This document shows, piece by piece, positions 1-5,165 of a stretch of 8,776 nt of DNA. Source of the stretch: Nitrososphaerales archaeon TH526 (GTDB lineage Archaea; Thermoproteota; Nitrososphaeria; Nitrososphaerales; Nitrososphaeraceae); NCBI GenBank assembly GCA_014523665.1, contig JAATVR010000632.1, positions 1 to 8,776 on the forward strand, in the 5' to 3' direction. A program made the position numbers and the translations under genes. A model generated the notes under the pieces. That model did not search any database, was not told the origin of the DNA, and was given only the letters and a program-made list of their open reading frames with translations. Position 1 is the first letter of the stretch, and each line of letters starts with the position of its first letter.

Positions 1-512
1 ATGATACGTTTGTTAAACCTCTCATTGAATCTAAGTGGTGACTAGGATAAGCCTCAATGTGAACACTGTTTAACTCGATAACTGTCTCCTTCGAATCAAA
101 AACAGAGAGAAATTCTCTATTTCTTCATTCTATCAATCAGGGTGATTGCTAACTCAATGCGGGGTCCTGTTACAATGCACATCTGTGAATTCCGAGGGAT
201 ATTTCTCGAAAAACAAAGCCAGGCCATATATCTAAGCATAAACTCGGTAACGCCTAATCCAGTTGCTTTCTTGATCCAGAGATGCTTGTGATCTTGTAGT
301 GTGTCAAAAACGAGTTGTTCGTAGTCGAATAGTGGATGGGATTTACCATTCTTCTGAGGTAGGCCTATGATATGGTTTAGTGTTCTGATATCTTGTGGGT
401 TCTGCCAATTATAGAATGGTATATCTTTCAGTAGTTCAAACTGCCCTAAGCTCGAACTACCGAGCTTCTGTTCGTACTTATCCAGTATTCTTGATAGGTT
501 CTGCAGTGTCAT
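1..512 (-). pseudogene. Terminase-large-subunit-like ATPase, frameshifted fragment (left-edge partial)
   Basis: The first frame (512 down to 117, ATG start) gives 131 residues closely matching the second copy at 3710-4540: both have NHIIGLP, DYE-L-FDTLQ-HKH, WIKKATGLG-TEFMLRYMAWLC and IVTGPRIELAITLI-RMK. The KKATGLGVTE stretch is a deviant P-loop of the kind seen in terminase ATPases, where the basic residue sits early. The frame stops at TAG after RMKK, but from about base 97 down to 1 another frame continues the match (FDSKETVIELN, HIEAYPSHHLDSMRGL). Compared with the other copy, about 5 nt are missing between the two segments, so this is a frameshift. Walker B would lie just outside the window. 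Known of the family: TerL translocates viral DNA into procapsids using an ATPase and a nuclease domain. Inferred: a broken viral relic. A packaging role for this family is likely but not proven from sequence alone. Confidence 0.75.
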
Positions 513-734
513 GATTGTAATTTGTCAGCTCTGTTTAATAGTAACGACTGTTTTTACTTTAGCGTTTTGGGTCTTTGGACTTGAGCCCCATCACATCTTT
601 ACGCTGGTTGCTTGTAACACATCTCTACTGTTTTGATTCAGTACTATTAACGGTATCAGACATCTTACATACAATGGCATCCAGTATAACGACTAATATA
701 ACACCAATCTAATAATTTTATATCTGCACAATAG

Positions 735-1214
735 CTATGATAGTTCTTTTCTTATCTTTATTACTAGTTCCTGTATTGATATAGGTTTTTTGATAAAGCA
801 GCCAATATCCAACCCAGGAAAGTCTTTCTTTAAAGCTTCATAATATAGTTCATATGCTGTTATGAAACACACTTTGGGTGTACCGTCTATTTTCTTTAGC
901 TCTTCGCAGAGCTCAAATCCATTAATATTTGGCATTCTAATATCAAGCAGCAGCAGATCGTAAACGCCAGCTTTAAATGCAGTTAAAGCTTCCTTTGGGT
1001 CTGCAAATGTGTCGACCTTTACTCTTACTCCTTCACCATGTGCTGTGTTCTTGTCGTCTTCTAAACCTGCTTTGAAAGTTAACAAGATATCAGGATCGTC
1101 ATCTACAAGTAAGATTCTATATGCAGTAGTCTGTTTATTTTGATTTTTGTCTTCGTGCTGAGATGAGTTATTTTTCTTTTTGCTGTTATTACTGGTAGTA
1201 GTAGTAATTGTCAA
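735..1214 (-). CDS. Receiver-only response regulator (CheY-like)
   Basis: A 159-residue protein made of a low-complexity Thr/Ser/Asn/Lys head (about 1-30) and a single REC domain (about 31-157). Receiver landmarks are all visible: acidic pair D38/D39 in ILLVDDD, phospho-acceptor D91 in LLLLDIRMP, the Thr/Ser switch T119 in FITAYE, and the conserved Lys in FIKKP (K143). There is no output domain, so it should act by protein-protein contact after phosphorylation by a histidine kinase. No kinase or chemotaxis gene is present here. The start is TTG at 1214. It is the only usable start after an upstream in-frame stop, and a TATA box lies about 24-30 nt ahead, which suits a nearly leaderless mRNA. 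The gene is intact although it lies among broken genes, so it may be host or cargo. It is divergent from the small membrane gene at 1369. Confidence 0.93.
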   Translation of the reverse strand: MTITTTTSNNSKKKNNSSQHEDKNQNKQTTAYRILLVDDDPDILLTFKAGLEDDKNTAHGEGVRVKVDTFADPKEALTAFKAGVYDLLLLDIRMPNINGFELCEELKKIDGTPKVCFITAYELYYEALKKDFPGLDIGCFIKKPISIQELVIKIRKELS

Positions 1215-1230
1215 ATGTCTATATGCTTTG

Positions 1231-1240
1231 AGTATATAGA
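1231..1240 (-). promoter_or_regulatory. TATA box for the response regulator gene
   Basis: On the minus strand this reads TCTATATACT, an archaeal TATA element whose centre is about 21-24 nt before the TTG start at 1214. This predicts transcription starting at or next to the start codon, as is common in leaderless archaeal mRNAs. Confidence 0.55.
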
Positions 1241-1290
1241 AGTTTTAAGTTAATAATATTTTGATTGAATGGGTTAGCCCTTGATGGGCC

Positions 1291-1300
1291 AATAATATAC
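1291..1300 (+). promoter_or_regulatory. TATA box for the small membrane protein gene
   Basis: AATAATATAC is a good archaeal TATA element. With the usual spacing of about 26 nt, transcription would begin near 1320, which puts the palindrome at 1307-1323 between TATA box and transcription start. That placement disfavours the TTG at 1315 as translation start and supports GTG 1360 or ATG 1369. Confidence 0.5.
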
Positions 1301-1306
1301 AACATC

Positions 1307-1323
1307 GTTGAACATTGTTCAAC
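1307..1323. promoter_or_regulatory. Perfect 17-bp palindrome, probable operator
   Basis: GTTGAACA-T-TGTTCAAC: two perfect 8-bp arms around one central base. It lies about 10 bp downstream of the TATA element at 1291-1300 and covers the predicted transcription start of the small membrane protein gene, which is the classic position for an archaeal repressor site. No second copy was found by eye in the window. The binding protein is unknown; the ribbon-helix-helix-type gene at 1809 is a candidate only by proximity. Confidence 0.55.
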
Positions 1324-1368
1324 TTTGTAATCACAATAAATAATAACTTCCCAATACCAGTGCTCATA

Positions 1369-1539
1369 ATGCAGAATATAGAAGTGATAGCAATTGCACT
1401 CTGTGTGTTTACTCTGGGATGCTTTGCAGTCTATACAATAGATTTACTGAACCTACCAGGATCAGACGACTTGATACAACAAGCCGATGCTAGAAGAAGA
1501 AGTACGCATCAATGTTTAATTTGGCCTTTCTGCCCATAG
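1369..1539 (+). CDS. Small single-helix membrane protein of unknown function
   Basis: From ATG 1369 this encodes 56 residues. One hydrophobic helix runs from about residue 4 to 26 (IEVIAIALCVFTLGCFAVYT), followed by a short polar tail with a run of Arg (ADARRRSTH) and an ending rich in Cys, Trp and Pro. The basic tail predicts that the C terminus is cytoplasmic. The same frame is open upstream to GTG 1360 and TTG 1315, but 1315 lies inside the palindrome and before the predicted transcription start, so the shorter forms are preferred. The gene is monocistronic: it has its own TATA box and operator-like palindrome before it, and a T-tract right after the stop. I do not recognise the family. 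Small size leaves some doubt that it is real, but promoter, helix and terminator agree. Confidence 0.55.
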   Translation: MQNIEVIAIALCVFTLGCFAVYTIDLLNLPGSDDLIQQADARRRSTHQCLIWPFCP

Positions 1540-1546
1540 CCAACCC

Positions 1547-1560
1547 TCTTTTTTTACTTT
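1547..1560 (+). terminator. T-tract terminator after the small membrane protein gene
   Basis: TCTTTTTTTACTTT starts 8 nt after the stop codon at 1537-1539. Archaeal RNA polymerase terminates on such U-rich stretches without needing a hairpin. Confidence 0.6.
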
Positions 1561-1709
1561 CCAAACTATCTGAAACATTATACACTTCATATAATAACGT
1601 CATATGATAATGCAAGTACTTTTTACTAGAGGATTCTTTCGCATCATGATAAATACTAAGTACATGGTCATTCTCATTTGGGGGGTACCTAGTTTCTTTT
1701 TTTCCATGG

Positions 1710-1724
1710 CAGGATGAAATCCTG
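1710..1724. promoter_or_regulatory. Inverted repeat upstream of the RHH-type gene
   Basis: CAGGAT-GAA-ATCCTG has perfect 6-bp arms with a 3-base centre. It lies 27-62 bp upstream of the two TATA-like elements of the ribbon-helix-helix-type gene. It could be a regulator site, perhaps autoregulatory, but a repeat this short can occur by chance. Confidence 0.25.
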
Positions 1725-1771
1725 AGAAATGAACCACAATATGGCATGAACTGTATATATCAACGGTATTT

Positions 1772-1780
1772 GTATAATAA
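1772..1780 (+). promoter_or_regulatory. TATA-like element for the RHH-type gene
   Basis: GTATAATAA lies about 30 nt before ATG 1809, giving a very short leader. A second candidate, GTATATAT at 1753-1760, lies further upstream. Both fall inside the longest possible reading frame (ATG 1746), which argues that translation starts at 1809 or 1812. Confidence 0.4.
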
Positions 1781-1808
1781 CCACGCAGCACTTAGAGCTA
1801 AAAGCAAC

Positions 1809-2388
1809 ATGATGCCTTCTTCGTCGTCGTCGAAGAAAAAAGAAGATAACGATAACAGTAAGAGCAAACTCTCACATCAAGGTTTTAGATTAGAAGATCA
1901 AGTAATCAAAACCTTAGGCGAGGACGCAGCAAGGAAGGGGGTTTCTGTTAGTGGTCTTGTAAATAAAATACTAAAAAACTATGTCACACATGAAATGCAA
2001 TTTGAAGAACTAGGCTTTATTTTAGTAAGCAAAGATTTTCTTCGCAGAACGTTCAATGTAATAGACGATGAAAAGCATATCGAGGACTTTGGCAAGGAGT
2101 TTGGAACAACAATGGCTAAAGAATATGTATCATATTTTTATCCTAAAGTTAACGGTCATACTCTAGTTCAGTTTCTGGATTATTGGTGGATTTCAGGCTT
2201 GTAAGCATTCGGTAGAAAGTAGCGACAGAAACCAGCGACACTATTTTACAGTCAACCATGATATAAATATCAAGTTCTCACTTGCAATGAAAGCTATATT
2301 GGAAGGACTAATAGAACCAGTAACAAAGACAACAGTTGAGTTTGGTGAACTAGCGGAAAACTCTGTCACATTTTCATTTGAAGTTTAG
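1809..2388 (+). pseudogene. Ribbon-helix-helix-type DNA-binding protein, split by a one-base frameshift
   Basis: The first frame (1809 to stop 2202-2204) has a Ser/Lys-rich head, then a region resembling a ribbon-helix-helix (FRLEDQVIKTL, EDAARKGVSVSGLVNKILKNYV), then a linker ending DYWW. It stops early at TAA. Moving one base near 2190 gives an open frame through to TAG 2386-2388 with FQACKHSV, RHYFTVNHDINIKFSLAMKA, ILEGLIEPVTKT and a clean ending NSVTFSFEV. These read as the natural C-terminal domain of the same protein, about 192 residues in total. The likely event is an extra base around 2188-2191. RHH proteins bind DNA as dimers, often as repressors. The C-terminal domain has no function I can name, though the whole resembles multi-copy thaumarchaeal regulators as I recall them. 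The 132-residue product of the first frame would keep the DNA-binding part. An upstream ATG at 1746 is possible but unlikely, because TATA elements lie inside it. Confidence 0.7.
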
Positions 2389-2397
2389 TTCCACTAT

Positions 2398-2423
2398 TTA
2401 TCTCTTTTTTCACTCTTTTTTTC
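2398..2423 (+). terminator. T-rich terminator after the RHH-type gene
   Basis: Two T-runs (TCTCTTTTTTC and CTCTTTTTTTC) begin about 10 nt after the restored stop at 2386-2388. Their position after the second frame, rather than after the early stop, supports the view that the original gene extended to 2388. Confidence 0.55.
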
Positions 2424-2465
2424 TAAGAATGCACATTACATCAAACTAGTCCTCATATAGTACTA

Positions 2466-2571
2466 GAACGGTAAACCCCTCAGTAGTTCAAACTGTTCTG
2501 TGTTTCTATTGCCAAGGCCTAATTCTTGCTAATACTTATTTAGGATCTTGTTTAAGATTCTGTAATGTTAT
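2466..2571 (-). pseudogene. Remnant of a terminase-large-subunit-like gene, N-terminal end only
   Basis: Read leftwards from 2571 this matches the first 35 or so residues of the fragment at 512. It begins ITLQNL (ATA in place of ATG). After a one-base shift it continues NKILNKY-stop-QELG and EQFELLRGLPF, against RILDKYEQKLG and QFELLKDIPF in the copy at 512. So it has lost its start codon, gained a frameshift and a TAG stop, and the match ends abruptly at about 2466. It overlaps the 3' end of the small-subunit-like gene by 20 nt. That shows the native order: small subunit first, large subunit overlapping its end. This is a third copy of the large-subunit gene in the window. Confidence 0.72.
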
Positions 2572-3028
2572 CTATTCCAGTCGTGCTCTCTTTTCGAGGA
2601 TCCTCTATAGCAACTTTGCTATTCTGATGTGTCAAACCTGTGCGGTTTCTGTCGACAAACTGCACTGCTCTTTCTACCACAGTAGCATTGGTAAGTAGAT
2701 CTATCTTCATGCCGTATGCTTGCATTCCAACCGAAATGGCTTGCAGCCTATCTCTCTCTGAAGAGTTTGAATTATTAGCAATATCCCAGGTCTTGCCGAG
2801 AATAGCCTCTAATCCAGTTAAACATTTCTGATATTCGAATGGCAGCTTTTCGTCTATATATCTATGGATGTTCACTTTAGCCTCTTGTCTTAGGAACTGT
2901 AGATCTCTATTGACAGTACCTAGGGCAACCTGCATGATCTTTGCTATCTGTGGTTGACTGCGACCTTGGCTAGAAAGTTCTAAGACCTTATTCCTACGCC
3001 ATTGTATCCTTTCAGTCTCTGAACTCAA
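2552..3028 (-). CDS. Terminase-small-subunit-like helix-turn-helix protein (copy A, intact)
   Basis: A 158-residue protein. Residues about 10-50 form a helix-turn-helix region (RRNKVLELSSQG, then SQPQIAKIMQVALGTVNRDLQFLRQEA), the type used by phage small terminases to recognise packaging DNA. Residues 55-130 are helical and contain MKIDLLTNATVVERAVQFV, which is shared with the damaged copy at 4716-4994. The tail is polar. The start is TTG at 3028, the only start after an in-frame TGA five codons upstream; an ATG may have been lost. Its end overlaps a dead large-subunit remnant by 20 nt, so the two were once translated as a coupled pair. In a viral setting it would bind DNA and recruit the ATPase. 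With its partner dead it may survive as a DNA-binding regulator. The terminase assignment rests on HTH plus partner gene, not on a proven family match. Confidence 0.7.
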   Translation of the reverse strand: MSSETERIQWRRNKVLELSSQGRSQPQIAKIMQVALGTVNRDLQFLRQEAKVNIHRYIDEKLPFEYQKCLTGLEAILGKTWDIANNSNSSERDRLQAISVGMQAYGMKIDLLTNATVVERAVQFVDRNRTGLTHQNSKVAIEDPRKESTTGIDNITES

Positions 3029-3089
3029 TCTTTCAGTCTTTCACTATAGATAGTAATATCCCTTTCCAGATTTACGCTTAACTACTCAA

Positions 3090-3247
3090 CTATCTATTTG
3101 CTTTAGAAAATAGAGAAAGATGATATACACCAGGACAGCAGCAGAGCTGATGATCTCTTCTCATAGCTGGTACTGCCTGCTCATCTGGCATCCTGGATGA
3201 CCAGTGTGTACTCAGCACTTGGGACAGCGTCTAACCTTCATCTGCAT
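3090..3247 (-). pseudogene. Small Cys-rich, zinc-ribbon-like protein, frameshifted
   Basis: The first frame begins ATG 3247 (or the second ATG, 3241) and reads MKVRRCPKC, then TGA. The next frame is open from about 3229 to TAG 3092-3090 and reads QVLSTHWSSRMPDEQAVPA, MRRDHQLCCCPGVYHL. Joined, it makes roughly a 50-residue protein with a CPxC knuckle near the start and DHxLCCC near the end, a plausible four-ligand zinc site with His/Cys. The join needs one or two bases around 3216-3226. The stop lies about 60 nt ahead of the small-subunit-like gene on the same strand, so it would have been its upstream operon partner. I do not recognise a named family; zinc binding is inferred from Cys spacing. 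Small size is the main doubt, but composition and continuity across the frameshift look coding. Confidence 0.5.
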
Positions 3248-3273
3248 AGTATTATCCACAGATGAGAGGGGGG

Positions 3274-3408
3274 TCAGCCAAAATCATTTGTAATGACCAT
3301 GTCTTCTTTGTAGTAAAACTCCAGACCACCCTCCCTCTTTCTGCGGTCTCCCTTTAGTTCTTCCTATTGTTGATCCTTTGTTACTACATCATTTTCTTTG
3401 GTGATCAT
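3274..3408 (-). pseudogene. Small hypothetical protein with one in-frame TAG
   Basis: From ATG 3408 the frame reads MITKENDVVTKDQQ, TAG (3366-3364), then EELKGDRRKREGGLEFYYKE and DMVITNDFG to TGA 3276-3274. That is 44 codons with a single stop that could come from CAG or CAA. The start overlaps the end of the upstream open frame (TGA 3391-3389) by 20 nt, and its stop is 26 nt before the Cys-rich gene, so the arrangement looks like a compact operon. Charged throughout, no membrane segment. Function unknown. Low certainty because of size. Confidence 0.35.
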
Positions 3409-3652
3409 ACTGAATTGTCAAAGGAAATACCGAGACGAGACGGCGATATGGGTTTGTAATAGGGTCTATTCCTTCCCTAAATGTGACATCTTCAACATTA
3501 AGGAATGGCTTTCGAGCTTATATTGGATATAATGAAACTAATCTGATATTGTCAATTCTCTCCAAGAGCGTACCATGGAAAAAGCAAAGGTCAGGAATTT
3601 CAGTTTTTTCTAGATGTCTCTCATGTGAATTCACTTTACCATTTGAATTCAT
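3389..3652 (-). pseudogene. Hypothetical open frame with one in-frame TAA
   Basis: From ATG 3652, 44 codons (ending LLERIDNIRLVSLYPI) run to TAA 3520-3518. The same frame stays open for 42 more codons (ARKPFLNVEDVTFREGIDP, ITNPYRRLVSVFPLTIQYDH) to TGA 3391-3389. One stop in 87 codons is few for AT-rich non-coding DNA. ATG 3652 overlaps the TGA of a tiny upstream frame that starts at ATG 3684 behind a GGAG (3694-3691), giving an ATGA junction. It lies directly behind the truncated large-subunit gene that ends at 3710, but I found no clear match to terminase nuclease motifs. Function unknown; could be a decayed gene or chance. Confidence 0.3.
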
Positions 3653-3709
3653 ACCTTACTCATCATAATTATTACTATCGTCATGTGCATCTCCTTCTCT
3701 CTTAGCGGC

Positions 3710-4540
3710 TTAACGCAAACCAATCTTTCTGCTAAATTCTTCATTTATTGACACTAACTTTTCTTCTAACCATTGAATAGGCTCATCCAACAGAATGAAT
3801 GATACATCCTTCAATCCTCTCATACTATCGAGGTGATGTGATGGATATGCTTCTATGTGTACTCCATTGAGTTCAATGACTGTTTCCTTGGTGTCAAAGG
3901 AAAGTTGGAGTCGATCAAACAATCGCTTCATTCTGTTTATCAATGTGATAGCAAGTTCAATCCTAGGCCCTGTTACGATGGACATCTGGCTATTGGATAG
4001 GCGATCATCCTTCAAGCAAAGCCAGGCCATATACCTAAGCATAAACTCTGTGATACCTAGGCCAGTAGCTTTCTTTATCCAGCCGTGCTTGTGCTGTTGA
4101 AGAGTATCAAACAGTAGCTTTTCATAGTCATAGAATGGCTTGTCCTCCTCATTTTTCTTTGGTAGTCCTATTATGTGATTAAAGCAGCAGTAGCCATTTG
4201 TTAAGATGTCCGCTGCTTTATGTTCTTTAATGTTCCATATCCAGAATGGTTTGTTCAGTATTATGTTAGAAAATAATGTTGTTTGTTGCTGCTCTTGACT
4301 GTACTTCAATGGCGTTACAATCTTCCTTAGTTCTTTGAACGTCAACTTCTTCTTCAGAGAAAGTAACTTTGTCGTAAGAATTAGCTTTTTCTGTTGTTGT
4401 AGGATGCTACCATATCTGAGGTTACAAATCTTTTGCCGTTCTTTTTTCGTCGTCATTAAACTGTCTGTCAGGCGTGATGGATGGATTGTCCTAGAATATA
4501 TCGCAACCAAATCCCTCTTCGGAATAATGTTCTTCTTCAA
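3710..4540 (-). pseudogene. Terminase-large-subunit-like ATPase, truncated after Walker B (copy B)
   Basis: The 276-residue frame (TTG 4540; ATG at 4456 is an alternative start) has a basic N-terminal extension of about 65 residues not found in the copy at 512. A recognition region follows (NHIIGLPKKN, DYEKLLFDTLQQHKHGW), then the deviant P-loop IKKATGLGITE at 155-165, IVTGPRIELAITLI at 188-201, and Walker B SFILLDEP at 247-254. It ends 22 residues after Walker B. Terminase large subunits usually have a further ATPase portion (coupling motif) and an RNase-H-like nuclease domain of about 200 residues; both are missing. Known: TerL drives DNA into viral capsids. Inferred: this copy lost its 3' half by deletion, or a shorter ATPase is being kept. 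It follows the small-subunit-like fragment by 175 nt on the same strand, the same gene order as in copy A. Confidence 0.68.
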
Positions 4541-4715
4541 TCTGTGTGTGACATGTGTGATGGTATGACAGGTGTTTTCTTGTCCCGGAAGAAATATTTT
4601 TGTCGCCTTGGAAATTATTTTCTGTAATGCTTACATATCACACTAACTTTCAGCAGAACTATCTGCAATCATGGCAATTACGGGAGAACAGGAAATCCAC
4701 CTTATCTGCCTCTTC

Positions 4716-4994
4716 CTAACAATGCAGTAAGTAGTTGAGTGTATTGCTGTCGATCAGGACTTCATGGTCGCAACTACAATTTTTCTCTTCAACAACCGAT
4801 TTGTCAGAATTGGCTTTGTCTATTAATGCTGCTGTATGTGCAGCTACAAACTTGATAGCATCATCTACTACCGTAGCATTAGTAAGCAACTTCGACTTCA
4901 TTGCATAGCATTCTTTGGCTGATGCCAGAGCCTGTACTTCTGGCAACACATCTACCTTCGTGCTATCCTCAAATAAGCAGCGATACTGATACAT
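4716..4994 (-). pseudogene. Terminase-small-subunit-like protein, HTH domain missing (copy B)
   Basis: A 92-residue frame whose residues about 20-55 match the C-terminal half of copy A: ALASAKECYAMKSKLLTNATVVDDAIKFV against ISVGMQAYGMKIDLLTNATVVERAVQFV. The few codons upstream of ATG 4994 (ETSL) still resemble copy A, and then a TAA stops the frame. No helix-turn-helix remains upstream, so the 5' half of the gene has been lost, presumably by the event that brought in the promoter region of the membrane protein gene at 5166. The tail is unique and contains CSC. Without the HTH it cannot do the DNA-recognition job of the family. It is the upstream partner of the truncated ATPase at 3710-4540. 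Confidence 0.6.
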
Positions 4995-5151
4995 TAAACT
5001 GGTTTCTTACCAAATCAGAAATAACACACTCAGTACTTTATAAGTGTTGAAATGGAATCCAAATGAGAACGGTCTGCCTTTATTTAGTCGGATACACGTG
5101 GGCCTCCCGTATTGGATCGAAGCATCTTTGTTTTACAATTATGCCTTGAAT

Positions 5152-5156
5152 AGGAG
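5152..5156 (+). promoter_or_regulatory. Ribosome binding site of the 778-residue membrane protein
   Basis: AGGAG ends 9 nt before ATG 5166. It fixes the start and shows that this gene has a leadered mRNA, unlike the TATA-adjacent genes on the left. A good TATA candidate, CTTTATAAG at 5036-5044, lies about 120 nt upstream. Confidence 0.55.
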
Positions 5157-5165
5157 ATTAAGCAA

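Noticed and set aside
513..663. Possible small-subunit remnant upstream of the 512 ATPase copy (minus-strand frame MSDTVNSTESKQ, stop, then NQRKDVMGLKSK).
   Set aside because: It weakly recalls either the start or the end of the small subunit copy A, but the resemblance is too short and ambiguous to call a gene.
1490..1747. Minus-strand open frames of 85 and 63 codons (1490-1747, 1600-1791).
   Set aside because: They run against the small membrane gene, its T-tract and the RHH promoter region, show no domain-like sequence, and overlap each other in different frames.
1817..1837. Inverted repeat TTCTTCG...CGAAGAA at the start of the RHH-type gene.
   Set aside because: It is explained by the coding of a Ser run followed by a Lys run and is downstream of the start codon.
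2640..2831. Plus-strand open frame inside the small-subunit-like gene.
   Set aside because: Shadow of the minus-strand HTH gene, which has a clear homolog in the same window.
3274..3652. Stop-codon readthrough or pyrrolysine-type recoding in the small frames.
   Set aside because: Neighbouring frames carry different stops (TAG, TAA) and a frameshift, so general decay or error is simpler than recoding.
3483..3668. Plus-strand 61-codon frame opposite the broken minus-strand frame.
   Set aside because: The minus-strand reading shows operon-like overlaps with its neighbours; the plus-strand frame has no promoter, ribosome site or motif.
3855..4568. Plus-strand frames at 3855-4100 and 4335-4568.
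   Set aside because: Antisense shadows of the terminase-like ATPase copy B.
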